A stretch of DNA of 28,635 nucleotides, from positions 1-28,635 of the forward strand of contig JAEYTO010000021.1 in the NCBI GenBank assembly GCA_023433925.1, written 5' to 3'. Position 1 is the first letter of the stretch; each line of letters starts with the position of its first letter. This document shows, in pieces, positions 10,914 through 23,104 of this stretch. The translations under genes were made by a program, and so were the position numbers. Source of the DNA: Pseudomonadota bacterium (GTDB taxonomy: Bacteria; Desulfobacterota; Desulfovibrionia; Desulfovibrionales; Desulfovibrionaceae). A model generated the notes under the pieces. It ran no database searches. It was not told the DNA's origin and saw only the letters and a program-made list of their open reading frames with translations.

Positions 10914-13900
10914 CTACGCCCGCGCCCGCTTTCTCCTCGCTCCCAGCCCCCGCGCCTGCTCCATGAACGTCTCCAGGGTCAGCCCCAATGTCGGCGAGTG
11001 GGTGCCGTCGTAGGGCATGGAGATGGTCGGCACGCCGAACTTTTCGGCGATGGGGTGCAGGAGCGCCGAGGTGATGGTGCCGGGCATGCAGCCGAAGGGC
11101 ATGGCGTTGACGATGCCCGCCGCGCCCTGGCGGCACATGTCCACGGCCTTGCCGATGGACAGGATGGCCTCGCCCTCGAAGCTCACGTGCACGTACGGCG
11201 CGGCCAGGCGCATGACCTCGCCCACGTGCGGCTCGGGCGCGGTTTTCAGGAAGCCCTCGAAGACGTGCTCGAAGCGGTGGCTGATGCGCTTCTGCACGAA
11301 GTCCTTGATGGCCAGTTGCAGCAGGTGGCGCACGTCGCGGGTGCGCACGGCCCGGCGCTTGGCCATGGCCGCCACGTAGAATATCCACTCGTCCACGGGC
11401 GCGAGCCAGGCCCGGCCGCCCAGGGCCTCGATGGCCCGCACGAGCTGCTCGTTGGAGAAGGGGTTGGAGCGCACGAAGATCTCGCCCACGATGCCGATGA
11501 GCGGCTTGTCCTCGCCCGTGCGCGGCACGAGCTCGAAGTCGCGGCGCATGTCCGCCAGCACGGGCGGCAGGTCCCGGCCCCGTTCCACGGCCGTGGCCAC
11601 GCGGCTCAGGTAGTCGGCGTGCAGGACGTCGCAGCGGCCCGGCTCGGCCTCCAGCGGCCTGGTCTCGTGCAGGCACTTGAGGAGCAGGCTGATGGCCACG
11701 ACGGCTTCCCAGGACTTGCGCGCGAAGTCCGAGCCGAGCATGCCCAGCTCCTCGTAGAAGGTCTCGCCCTGCTCGGGCGAGAAGACCTTGGCCCGCGGGA
11801 AGCCGGCCCGCTCCAGGACCATGCGCTGGAACACGTTGTACTGGCCGAAGCGGCACGGCCCGGTGCCCGAGGGCATGAAGAAGGCCTGCCGCTCGGGATC
11901 GAAGCCCGGCGCGAAGCAGATCTTGAGCATGTCGCCCATGGTCACGGCGCACGGGTAGCACTCCTTGCCCGTGACGAACTTGCGCGCCAGGGCGATGGCC
12001 TCCTCGTCGGTCTCGTCCATGACGCGGGCGTCCACGCCGCAGGCGCGGAAGGCCGCGGCCAGGCCCACGGCGTGGTCGCTCATGCGCGGCAGGTGCATGA
12101 CCAGGCCTTGCGCGCGGCCCGGCCTGGGCCTGCCGCGTGATTTGAGCGGCACGGGCTCGGGCTTGGCGTGGCCCATGGACGTCAGGCTGTCCAGGAAGGC
12201 CTCCAGGCGGGTGATGACGCCCGCGTCGGCCGAGTGCTCGTCGATCTCGAGGTGCAGGGCCGGGTGGCCGTGCAGCTCCTCCTCGAAGAATTTGAGGATG
12301 AACGAGTCCGGACCGCAGGAGAAGTTGCCCAGGAACAGCGGGAAAAGGTGCGGATGGCCCTTGATGTGGCGCGCGGCGCGCAGGATGCGCTGGCCCGAGC
12401 GCCAGTACATGTGCGGCCAGTCGGCCGCGGCTTCGGCGGCCAGCTCGTCCGTGGGCAGGAAATCCATGGGGATGCACGGCTCGTCCAGGCTGGCCAGCTT
12501 GCGCGGGATCTCCAGGTTCATGCCCATGTCGAAGGCGTTGTACGGCCGACCCACGACCACCAGGGCGCGCCGGTCCAGGGAGGCCAGGAACTCGCGGCCG
12601 CGGGCCTGGATGGTCTCATGGAAGCGCGCCTGGGCTTCATTGGCGCGGGCCATGGCCCGCTTGAGCTCGCCGGGCCGCACGCCCATGGGCCCAAGCGCCG
12701 CGCGCAGGCGCGCGAAATAATGCCCCTCGCCCCAGGCCAGGCTCACGTCGGGCGAGATGATCTCGAGTCGTGGGAAGGCCGCGCGCACCTGGTAGGGGAA
12801 GGACTGGGTCAGCGGGCAGGCCAGCGAGTGCGGGTAGGGCTCGCCGGGCCGGCCGAGGTTCACGAAGCTCGGCAGGAATATCCTGTCCACGCCGCGCTCC
12901 ATGAGCCAGCGCACGTGTCCCTGGGCGGCCTTGATGGGAAAGCACGTGTCGGCCAGAACCGTCTCCACGCCCAGGGCCACGATGCGCGGGGTGGTCTCGG
13001 GCGTGACCACGGGCTCGAAGCCCAGCTCCCAGAGGAGCGTGGCATAGTAGGGCAGAAGCTCGTGCATGAAGAACACGCGCGGCAGGCCGAGCTGGCCTCG
13101 GGGCGCGGGCCTGCCCCCGGCCTCGTGCAGCTCGCGCCGGGCCTCGTGCGCGCCTTCCAGGGCCTGGCGGCGGAAGGCGAACAGGTCCGGCGTCGTGGCC
13201 TCCTTCTTCCTGCGGATGTCCCACTTCTCGCAGCGGCCGCCGTAGAAGAGCTTGTCCTCGCGGCCCTCGATGCTCACGCGGTTGATCTCGCACAGGTTGT
13301 CGCAGCCCTTGCAGGCGAAGGACTTTAGGCCGTAGGAGCGGCGGGCCATGTCGAAGCCGCCGAAGCGCGAGGCGCCTTTGCCGTGCATGTGCTCGCGGGC
13401 GATGAGGGCCATGCCGATGGCCCCGGTCACGTCGTGGTTCGGCGGCACGGTCACGGGCCGGCCCAGGTACTTCTCGAAGGCGGCCACCACGGCCTTGTTG
13501 AAGGCCGTGCCGCCCTGGAAGAAGATGCGCTCGCCCACCTTGCGGCCGGCCACCACGCGTCCGAGGTAGTTCTCCACGATGGAGTAGGCCAGCCCGGCCA
13601 GCAGGTCCTCGCGGCCAGCGCCGCGCGCGAGGCTGGACTGGAGCGAGTTCTCCATGAAGACCGTGCAGCGCTCGCCCAGGCGGCAGGGCGCGTCGGCGGC
13701 CAGGGCCAGGCGGGCGAACTCGTCCTTGATGGGGATGGACAGCTTCTCGGCCTGCTCCTCCAGGAAGGAGCCCGTGCCCGCGGCGCAGGCCTTGTTCATC
13801 TCGAAATCGACGATCACGCCGTCCTTGAGCGAGATGAATTTGGAGTCCTGGCCGCCGATCTCGAAGATGGTGTCCACGCTCGGGTCGATGTGCGCCGCTG

Positions 13901-15098
13901 CCGTGGCCTGGGCCGTGATCTCGTTCTTGACCACGTCCGCGCCGAAGAAGTCGGCGATCATGTAGCGGCCCGAGCCGGTCGTGCCCACGCCGGCGATCTC
14001 CGGCAATGCTCCATACCGCTCGCGCAGTTCGGCCTCGACCTCGGACAGGCCCGTGCGCACGGCCTCGATGGGCCGGGACGCGGTGCGCAGGTAGCGCTTG
14101 GCCACGAGGTTGTCCTGGTCGTCGATGAGGGCCAGGTTGGTGGAGATGGAGCCCACGTCGATGCCCATGAACAGCCTGGGCGCGGCCTTGGGAGCCGGCG
14201 GCTCCTCCCGGCTGCCCAGATGGCGGACCGCGAAGTCGTCGCCGTCCCGCATGAGCGGCGGCCGGCCGGGGTCGGAGTAGCCGTTCTCGGTCAGGGCCGC
14301 GCGCAGCCGCTCCAGGTCCAGGGGCGCGACGTCGTCGTCAGCCTGGGCCTTGAGGCCCGCGCCGATGGCGCCCATGAGCGTCGGGTGCTCGGGGATGACC
14401 AGCTCCGGCAGGTCGAAGACCTCGCGGAAGGCGCGCGCCACGCCCTTGTTGAGCGCCACGCCGCCCATGAAGGCCACGGGCGGGGTCAGCGGCCTGCCGC
14501 GCACGATGGCGCCCTTGAAGTTGCGCGCCACCGAGAAGCACAGGCCGGCCACGATGTCCTCCATGGGCGAGCCGATCTGCTGCAAGTGGATCATGTCCGA
14601 CTTGGCGAACACGCTGCAACGGCCCGCGATGCGCGGAGGGTTCTCGCTGCGCAGGGCCAGGGCGGCGAACTCCTCGATGCTCAGGCGCATGCGCTCGGCC
14701 TGCTGGTCCAGGAAGGAGCCCGTGCCCGCGGCGCAGACCGAGTTGAGGGCGAAATCATTGAGGCCGCCGCGCCCGTCCAGGAGGAGGAGCTTGGAGTCCT
14801 CGCCGCCCATCTCGAAGACCGTGCGCACGCCGGGCATGAGCATGGCCGTGGAGCGGGCGAAGGCCGCCAGCTCGTTGTAGTGCGGGCAGCCGAGCAGCCC
14901 GGCCAGCCGCCTGCCGGACGAGCCGGTGCAGGCGGCCCGCAGGCCGGGGAAGCCGGCCTGCAACCGGTCGAGCATGTCCAGGGCCCGCTCCAGCGGATGG
15001 CCGCCGTGGCGCTCGTAGACATGAGCGACGATCCCGCCCGCCTCGTCGAGCACCGCGACCTTGACGCTCACCGACCCTGCGTCGATACCGGCTAACAC
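10914..15098 (-). CDS. Two-module acyl-CoA dehydratase activase-like protein (BadF/BcrA ATPase x2, DUF2229, HgdB-like C-terminus)
   Basis: The 1394-residue product holds two successive BadF/BadG/BcrA/BcrD-type ATPase modules. The first begins at residue 3 (AGIDAGSVSVKVAVLDE), the second near 310 (MGIDVGSISTNLALIDD); each has the cysteine motif CAAGTGSFL (about 121 and 437) that ligates a [4Fe-4S] cluster in known activators. A cysteine cluster CKGCDNLC (about 595) leads into a DUF2229-type region (about 670-980), and the end resembles 2-hydroxyacyl-CoA dehydratase subunits (PFGCMPGT). Activators of this class use ATP to inject low-potential electrons into a partner enzyme; the partner of these large fused forms is not established. 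GTG at 15098, behind GGAGGGCAGGAAGCA, fits the ATPase N-terminus; the open frame extends to 15290. No CoA-metabolism gene is adjacent. Confidence 0.9.
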   Translation of the reverse strand: MLAGIDAGSVSVKVAVLDEAGGIVAHVYERHGGHPLERALDMLDRLQAGFPGLRAACTGSSGRRLAGLLGCPHYNELAAFARSTAMLMPGVRTVFEMGGEDSKLLLLDGRGGLNDFALNSVCAAGTGSFLDQQAERMRLSIEEFAALALRSENPPRIAGRCSVFAKSDMIHLQQIGSPMEDIVAGLCFSVARNFKGAIVRGRPLTPPVAFMGGVALNKGVARAFREVFDLPELVIPEHPTLMGAIGAGLKAQADDDVAPLDLERLRAALTENGYSDPGRPPLMRDGDDFAVRHLGSREEPPAPKAAPRLFMGIDVGSISTNLALIDDQDNLVAKRYLRTASRPIEAVRTGLSEVEAELRERYGALPEIAGVGTTGSGRYMIADFFGADVVKNEITAQATAAAHIDPSVDTIFEIGGQDSKFISLKDGVIVDFEMNKACAAGTGSFLEEQAEKLSIPIKDEFARLALAADAPCRLGERCTVFMENSLQSSLARGAGREDLLAGLAYSIVENYLGRVVAGRKVGERIFFQGGTAFNKAVVAAFEKYLGRPVTVPPNHDVTGAIGMALIAREHMHGKGASRFGGFDMARRSYGLKSFACKGCDNLCEINRVSIEGREDKLFYGGRCEKWDIRRKKEATTPDLFAFRRQALEGAHEARRELHEAGGRPAPRGQLGLPRVFFMHELLPYYATLLWELGFEPVVTPETTPRIVALGVETVLADTCFPIKAAQGHVRWLMERGVDRIFLPSFVNLGRPGEPYPHSLACPLTQSFPYQVRAAFPRLEIISPDVSLAWGEGHYFARLRAALGPMGVRPGELKRAMARANEAQARFHETIQARGREFLASLDRRALVVVGRPYNAFDMGMNLEIPRKLASLDEPCIPMDFLPTDELAAEAAADWPHMYWRSGQRILRAARHIKGHPHLFPLFLGNFSCGPDSFILKFFEEELHGHPALHLEIDEHSADAGVITRLEAFLDSLTSMGHAKPEPVPLKSRGRPRPGRAQGLVMHLPRMSDHAVGLAAAFRACGVDARVMDETDEEAIALARKFVTGKECYPCAVTMGDMLKICFAPGFDPERQAFFMPSGTGPCRFGQYNVFQRMVLERAGFPRAKVFSPEQGETFYEELGMLGSDFARKSWEAVVAISLLLKCLHETRPLEAEPGRCDVLHADYLSRVATAVERGRDLPPVLADMRRDFELVPRTGEDKPLIGIVGEIFVRSNPFSNEQLVRAIEALGGRAWLAPVDEWIFYVAAMAKRRAVRTRDVRHLLQLAIKDFVQKRISHRFEHVFEGFLKTAPEPHVGEVMRLAAPYVHVSFEGEAILSIGKAVDMCRQGAAGIVNAMPFGCMPGTITSALLHPIAEKFGVPTISMPYDGTHSPTLGLTLETFMEQARGLGARRKRARA

Positions 15099-15143
15099 TG
15101 CTTCCTGCCCTCCTGCGCCTGCGAGTTCATTCCCGAACTTCCA

Positions 15144-15173
15144 TAAGTAGTCGCTTGGGCAGGCAAAGATCAA
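15144..15173 (-). promoter_or_regulatory. Weak candidate promoter of the activase gene
   Basis: TTGATC and TACTTA, read on the minus strand, are 18 bases apart in a locally A+T-rich patch about 45 bases before the GTG start. The -10 match is poor, so this is a tentative call. Confidence 0.28.
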
Positions 15174-15306
15174 GGGGAAAGGCGAACCAGGACAAGTGGG
15201 GTGGCCGCCGGGGAGCCTGGGATGGCCAAGGGCCGGCGGCCAATGGGGAGCGGCCCCCTTGGAACCCTGTTTCTTATGTGGCCCCATCAATATATTGAAA
15301 TAATAT

Positions 15307-15418
15307 CAAAAGTTTTTGGTGGAGAGAGCGCGAGAGAGGCCCCTTTTTTCAAAAAGGGCCTCTCTCGCAAAAAACGGGTTTGGCGGCAGCCTGCGAGAAA
15401 GGGCAGCGCCCTTCCTCG
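15307..15418 (-). terminator. Double hairpin terminator of the TPR gene, with CCAAAAACTTTTG tail
   Basis: Going down the minus strand from the TPR stop, AAGGGC...GCCCTT (15394-15418) comes first, then a long stem GCGAGAGAGG...CCTCTCTCGC with inner CCC/GGG and A/T pairs (15330-15368), then CCAAAAACTTTTG (15319-15307). The same order of long stem followed by CCAA(A/G)AACTTTTG occurs after malQ at 22997-23069. Confidence 0.65.
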
Positions 15419-15435
15419 GTTGGTTCGAAAACGTC

Positions 15436-16347
15436 CTAGAATCGGTAAACTTTCCTGGAGAGCGGCTTGCCGTCCGAGGGCTTGTCCAGGTCGGTGCCCT
15501 TTCCCGCGCGGCCGGAGGGCTTGTCCAGGTCGGTGCTCCCGCCCCTGGCCCGGCCGGCGGATGGGCTGTCCATGTTGTAGCGCGAGCCGCCGGACGCGGC
15601 CTTGGGGGCCTTGCCCTGGCGCTTCTCGATGAAGTCGGCGAACTTCCTGGCTTCCTTGAACTCGGGGTTCATGGACAGCCCCAGGCGCAGGTACTCCAGG
15701 GCCGAGTCCAGGTCGCCCTGGTCGTACAGGGCGCGGGCGATGTTGTGACAGAGGTTCTCGTCCGCCTGATCGACCTCGATGGCCTTCTTGTAGAAGGACA
15801 CGGCCTCCTCAAGGTGTCTGGCCTTGCGCATGTCGATGCCGCAGCCGTTGAACACGAACTTGTGCACGGGCACGAAGGGGCCTTGCAGGGCCAGGATGCG
15901 ACGGAAGGTCTCCAGGGCCCTGGCCTTGTCGCCGCGCATGAGCTGCGCGCGGCCCTCGGCGTGCAAGGTCTCCATCTCGCGGGACACGGCCTCGATCTCG
16001 GCGCTGTCCGGCTCGGCCGGGAGTTCTCCGGCCTCTGGCGGCTGCCCGGAGAGGCCGTCCTGGGCGTCGGCCCGCGGAATCTCGCCCGTGGAGCGGGTGA
16101 TGAAGAAATCCGGCTCGGGAGAGAATTGCCGCTCGAAATCGACTCTGGCGATGCGCTGACGCTGGCCCATGGGCACCATGTTCTGGTTCAGGGGCTGGAT
16201 CTCGTAGACATCCGGCCTGACCACCCACACGCCCCAATAGATCTTGCGCAGCGACTTGGCGCCGTCCTTGGCCTTGGCCTCGAAAGGCGTGGAGTAGACG
16301 CCCTTGAGCTGAAGGCTCTCGTTCTTGCCGCTCTTAGGCTGCTTCAT
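15436..16347 (-). CDS. TPR-repeat protein, 303 aa
   Basis: After an N-terminal ~100-residue region of unknown fold (it includes KIYWGVWVVRPDVYEIQPLN), the protein has tetratricopeptide repeats from about residue 125 to 240, for example ARALETFRRILALQGP, LEEAVSFYKKAIEVDQADEN and LDSALEYLRLGLSMNPEFKEA. The C-terminal tail is low-complexity and contains the heptad TDLDKPS twice, reflecting a short DNA duplication. TPR domains mediate protein-protein contact; no catalytic motif is visible. ATG at 16347 follows AAGGAG and lies 16 bases after the stop of the Wzy/WaaL-like gene, so the two form an operon, but a role in polysaccharide assembly is only an inference from this pairing. Confidence 0.85.
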   Translation of the reverse strand: MKQPKSGKNESLQLKGVYSTPFEAKAKDGAKSLRKIYWGVWVVRPDVYEIQPLNQNMVPMGQRQRIARVDFERQFSPEPDFFITRSTGEIPRADAQDGLSGQPPEAGELPAEPDSAEIEAVSREMETLHAEGRAQLMRGDKARALETFRRILALQGPFVPVHKFVFNGCGIDMRKARHLEEAVSFYKKAIEVDQADENLCHNIARALYDQGDLDSALEYLRLGLSMNPEFKEARKFADFIEKRQGKAPKAASGGSRYNMDSPSAGRARGGSTDLDKPSGRAGKGTDLDKPSDGKPLSRKVYRF

Positions 16348-16363
16348 GCGTCAACTCCTTGAG

Positions 16364-17614
16364 TCAGCGGGCCGCTTCCCGCCCGGCCCGGACAGGCGTG
16401 TCGGCCGGCGACGGCTCGGGCGCCGGAAGGGGGTTTACGGAATCACAAGCAAGAAACGGACCCGACCCGACCCGCCACCAGGCCAGCAGCAGGACCGGAG
16501 CCACGTTGCCCAGGTAGAAGAGGCCCATGGTCAGCCCCTGCACGCACATGGCCAGGCCCAGGCCGCGCGCCCGCGGGCCGCGCCGGAAGAGGGGCGCGGC
16601 CAGGGCCAACGCGGCGAGCACGCCGGCCAGGCCCCAGGTCAGGGCCAGGCGCAGCCAGAACGCATGGAAGTTGTAGGCGTGCACTCCCGGAGCGGCCTTG
16701 GCCTGGGCCTGCTCCGTCCAGAGTTCCCAGAGGGCGCCCGGAGTTTCCACGGGGAGCGGCTCGCCTGGCGGGAACCCGATCATGGCCTGCATGGGATGTT
16801 CTTCGAGGAGCGTCAGCCCCGTGGTCCACATCCAGTAGCGGTCCAGCTCCTCCAGGCCGTCCATGGACAGGCCGCGCAGGTCGAAGGCCAGGCCCACGCA
16901 GGCCAGGAGCGCCAGCGACACGGCCAGCCGCCGGGCCAGGGACAATCCGGGCCAGCATATCAGGGCCACCAGGCTGGCGGATACGAGCGTGGTGCGCGAC
17001 ATGCTCGCGGCGATGCCCGCGAGCGTCAGGAGCTTGAGCGCCGGCGCGCGCTCGTGCAGGCCCAGGCACAGGCCCAGCAGGAGCAGGGTGGCGTCGTAGT
17101 TGATCTCCCCCGAGCCCTGGGGCCGCACGAGCTCGTCGGCGACCAGGCTGGCCAGGCCAAGCTCCAGGATGATCAGGGAAGCCAGCATGCCCGAGAAGCG
17201 CAGGAAGTTCCTCGGCTCGGGCAGGCCGTAGGCAGCGGCGGCCAGGCCGGCCACGACCAGATAGAAGAAGGGCTTGAGCTCCATGAGCCAGGGCGTCAGG
17301 TCGGCCTCGTCGCCCAGCAGGCCGGGGCCGAAGCGCAGCAGGACGGCCAGGACCAGGAGCAGCGCGGCCAACGCTCCGGCCTGGGGCAGAGGTCTGGCCG
17401 GGTCCGCGCGGGCATGGTTCGTGCGTCCCGCGCGTCCCGCGCTTCCCAGGACCGCCAGCAGGCAGCCCATGGCCCACAAGGCCCACAAGCCGTCGATCCA
17501 GTTGCGCGACAGCGGCAGGCCGAGCAGGCGCGAGGCGGCCATGGCCAGGGGGAAGGCCACGTAGGCCGCGGCCAGGGGCGCGCTGGCCCACGGGGATCGC
17601 TCGGGTTCGCTCAT
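16364..17614 (-). CDS. O-antigen ligase / polymerase-like (WaaL/Wzy superfamily) membrane protein
   Basis: The 416-residue product is strongly hydrophobic, with roughly ten predicted membrane helices. A large loop in the second half (about residues 255-330) ends in GVHAYNFHAFWLRLALTWGLAG, resembling the H-x-x-N motif that precedes the final helices in WaaL/Wzy proteins, and an earlier SMSRTTLVSASLVAL stretch resembles the family's SRT motif. Such proteins transfer or polymerise lipid-linked glycans on the periplasmic face of the inner membrane. Divergence is high, so ligase and polymerase cannot be told apart. ATG at 17614 follows GAGGCAGGA. No glycosyltransferase cluster is adjacent; rfbA lies about 5.6 kb away on the other strand. 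Confidence 0.72.
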   Translation of the reverse strand: MSEPERSPWASAPLAAAYVAFPLAMAASRLLGLPLSRNWIDGLWALWAMGCLLAVLGSAGRAGRTNHARADPARPLPQAGALAALLLVLAVLLRFGPGLLGDEADLTPWLMELKPFFYLVVAGLAAAAYGLPEPRNFLRFSGMLASLIILELGLASLVADELVRPQGSGEINYDATLLLLGLCLGLHERAPALKLLTLAGIAASMSRTTLVSASLVALICWPGLSLARRLAVSLALLACVGLAFDLRGLSMDGLEELDRYWMWTTGLTLLEEHPMQAMIGFPPGEPLPVETPGALWELWTEQAQAKAAPGVHAYNFHAFWLRLALTWGLAGVLAALALAAPLFRRGPRARGLGLAMCVQGLTMGLFYLGNVAPVLLLAWWRVGSGPFLACDSVNPLPAPEPSPADTPVRAGREAAR

Positions 17615-18052
17615 GGTCCTGCCTCGCGGGATGAGCCCCGAATACCGCAGTAGCGGCCGAATGAAAAGCCCCGCCGGGCTGGACGTCCCGGCGGCGGTTT
17701 CTCCGGATGCGCCAGCGTCTGTCCGGGTGGCGGAAGCCGGGGCGATTCAGTCCCGATCAGCGCGGATTGAGCGCGGCCGCATGAGCCTCCGGCTCAAGGG
17801 CCACATCCTCCATGGGTCGGGCGGTCCGCCGGCGGGAGCGACATACGCAAGGCCGCCACCGCTCCGGGCTCGGCATCGGGACGCGCTCCGGCGCGGGGCG
17901 CATCCGCCTGGAAACGGGGCGTCTTCCGGCCGCCTTTCTCCTTTCCCGCCCGCTTGCGTTGCCTGGCCTTGCGCGAGTGTGCTACCACTTGGGAAAGGTC
18001 CGGACCTCGACCGGAAGCGATACAGCCACACCATGCCCAGGAGCAGCCGTAC
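17615..18052. other. Intergenic region between divergent wzy/waaL-like and treS genes
   Basis: The 438 bases contain one notable hairpin, CCGCCGGG-CTGGACGT-CCCGGCGG (17671-17694), flanked by A- and T-runs (AAAAG... and ...GGTTT). Nothing else is clear: frames through the region on both strands lack ribosome binding sites. The treS promoter probably lies near 17955-18000 (TTGCCT and GCTACC-like boxes) but the match is poor. Confidence 0.5.
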
Positions 18053-21373
<3,321 letters not shown>

Positions 21374-21487
21374 GCCGATGGCTGCGGAAGAAGGGCGAGA
21401 CGCCGCCTTCCTCATCCGCGCCGATTGAGCTAGGATCCGCCCGAGCCCGGGCCGGCCCGGCTTCAACAACGACCCAAAGGAGCCAGC

Positions 21488-22987
21488 ATGCGCCGACGCG
21501 GAAGCGGAATCCTCCTGCACATCACGAGCCTGCCCTCGGAGTTCGGGGTGGGCGACCTCGGCCCCTGGGCCGAGCGCTTCGCCGACTTCCTGGTCCAGTC
21601 CAAGCAGTCCGTGTGGCAGATCCTGCCCATTGGCCCCACCACGGGCGCCATCGGCAACTCGCCCTATTCGAGCTTCTCGGCCTTCGCCGGCAACTACATG
21701 CTCATCAGCCCCGAGCGGCTGGTGGAGGAAGGCTTCCTGCACCAGCACGACATCGCGCGCCACCGCCTGCCCTTCGCCGCGCGCGCGGACTACCACACCG
21801 CCGAGACGAGCAAGCAGTCCATGCTGCGCCAGGCCTTCTCCTACCACAAGGAGCGGTTGCCCACGGACCCGGACTTCGCCCGCTTCCGCAAGGAGAGCCG
21901 CTACTGGCTTGAGGACTACGCCCTGTTCATGACCCTCAAGGCCCATTACGGCGGCGCCGTCTGGAGCACTTGGCCCGAGAACTACCGCGACCGCAACCGC
22001 GAGGCCCTGGACGCCTTCAGCGTCAGCCACTCCGACGCGCTGCTCTACGAGATGTTCGTGCAGTGGATCTTCTTCCGCCAGTGGCGGCGCTTCCTCCAGT
22101 ACTGCAACGCCAATGCCGTGAGCGTCCTGGGCGACGCGCCCATCTACGTGCTCTTCGACTCGGCCGATGTCTGGGCCCACCCGGAGTTCTTCAAGCTCGA
22201 CGAAAGCAAGCGGCCGACCTTCGTGGCCGGCGTGCCGCCCGACTATTTCAGCGAGACCGGCCAGCTCTGGGGCAACCCGGTCTACGACTGGGAGGCGCTC
22301 AGGCGCGACGGATTCACCTGGTGGGTCAAGCGCATCGGCCACAACATCGAGCTGTTCAACATGATCCGCATCGACCACTTCCGCGGCTTCGCCGGCTACT
22401 GGGAGGTTCCGGCGGGCGAGCGGACGGCGGTCAAGGGCCGGTGGATCGACGCGCCGGGCGTGGAGCTGTTCGACACGCTCGCGGCCCGCTTCCCCTACCT
22501 GCCCATCATCGCCGAGGATCTGGGCGTCATCACCCCGGACGTGCGCGAGCTGCGTGACATGTTCGGCTTCCCGGGCATGAAGATCGTCCAGTTCTCCTTC
22601 GGCGACAACATCGGGGTCAACGTGGATTCGCTGCACAACCACGTGCCCAACTGCCTGGCCTACACCGGCACCCACGACAACAACACGACCCGCGGCTGGT
22701 TCAAGGAGGAGACCTCGCCGGAAGACCGGCGGCGGCTGTTCGCCTATCTTGGCCGTGAGGTGGACGAGTTCGGCGTTTCCTGGGCGCTCATACGCCTGGT
22801 CATGTCCTCCGTGGCCAGGCTGGCCATCTTCCCCATGCAGGATCTGCTGTCGCTGGACTCCGGATCGCGCATGAACAAGCCCTCGGTGGCCGAGGGCAAC
22901 TGGGCCTGGCGTCTGCTCCCCGAGCAGATGGGCGAGGACGTGAAGAGCCCCCTGCGCGCGGCCGCGGAGCTGTACGGAAGAGGGTAG
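21488..22987 (+). CDS. malQ: 4-alpha-glucanotransferase (amylomaltase, GH77)
   Basis: The 499-residue enzyme transfers alpha-1,4-glucan segments between maltodextrins. It opens with RRGSGILLHITSLPSEFGVG and SVWQILPIGPTT, diagnostic for MalQ/DPE1, and is of normal length. The GH77 catalytic residues are visible: nucleophile D296 (MIRIDHFRGF), acid/base E343 (IIAEDLG) and D397 (GTHDNNT). It would supply or consume maltose and glucan alongside the TreS-maltokinase upstream, so the pair makes a compact alpha-glucan/trehalose module. ATG at 21488 is preceded by AAAGGAG. A long terminator hairpin follows the stop. Confidence 0.97.
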   Translation: MRRRGSGILLHITSLPSEFGVGDLGPWAERFADFLVQSKQSVWQILPIGPTTGAIGNSPYSSFSAFAGNYMLISPERLVEEGFLHQHDIARHRLPFAARADYHTAETSKQSMLRQAFSYHKERLPTDPDFARFRKESRYWLEDYALFMTLKAHYGGAVWSTWPENYRDRNREALDAFSVSHSDALLYEMFVQWIFFRQWRRFLQYCNANAVSVLGDAPIYVLFDSADVWAHPEFFKLDESKRPTFVAGVPPDYFSETGQLWGNPVYDWEALRRDGFTWWVKRIGHNIELFNMIRIDHFRGFAGYWEVPAGERTAVKGRWIDAPGVELFDTLAARFPYLPIIAEDLGVITPDVRELRDMFGFPGMKIVQFSFGDNIGVNVDSLHNHVPNCLAYTGTHDNNTTRGWFKEETSPEDRRRLFAYLGREVDEFGVSWALIRLVMSSVARLAIFPMQDLLSLDSGSRMNKPSVAEGNWAWRLLPEQMGEDVKSPLRAAAELYGRG

Positions 22988-22996
22988 AGAAGAGCG

Positions 22997-23069
22997 GGGG
23001 GAAGGGAAACCCTTCTTGAAAGAAGGGTTTCCCTTCCCCCGCGCCCCCAACCTTTCCCAAGAACTTTTG
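22997..23069 (+). terminator. Long perfect hairpin terminator of malQ, with CCAAGAACTTTTG tail
   Basis: A roughly 20-bp stem (22997-23017 against 23020-23040) runs from GGGGGAAGGG to its complement CCCTTCCCCC with a very small loop in TTGAA. It is followed by CCAAGAACTTTTG (23057-23069), the same tail motif as in the element after the TPR gene. Confidence 0.8.
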
Positions 23070-23104
23070 TGTTTGTACGAGGACGGTGCGGCCGCCCGCT
23101 CCAG

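Larger units (their letters stand above)
15099..15435. other. Intergenic region with terminator hairpins and activase leader
   Basis: The stretch downstream of the TPR gene (minus strand) holds two hairpins (15394-15418 and 15330-15368) and a CAAAAGTTTTTGG motif (15307-15319). The part nearest the activase start is A+T-richer than its surroundings and includes a weak promoter candidate on the minus strand (TTGATC at 15173-15168, TACTTA at 15149-15144). No gene is seen. Confidence 0.55.

Noticed and set aside
15099..15290. N-terminal extension of the activase
   Set aside because: The ATPase fold begins right at the GTG at 15098 with a good ribosome binding site; the extension reads low-complexity sequence across a probable promoter.
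17671..17694. Hairpin in the treS upstream region as a terminator
   Set aside because: It lies between divergent genes, so no transcript is known to end there; kept only as a note in the intergenic entry.
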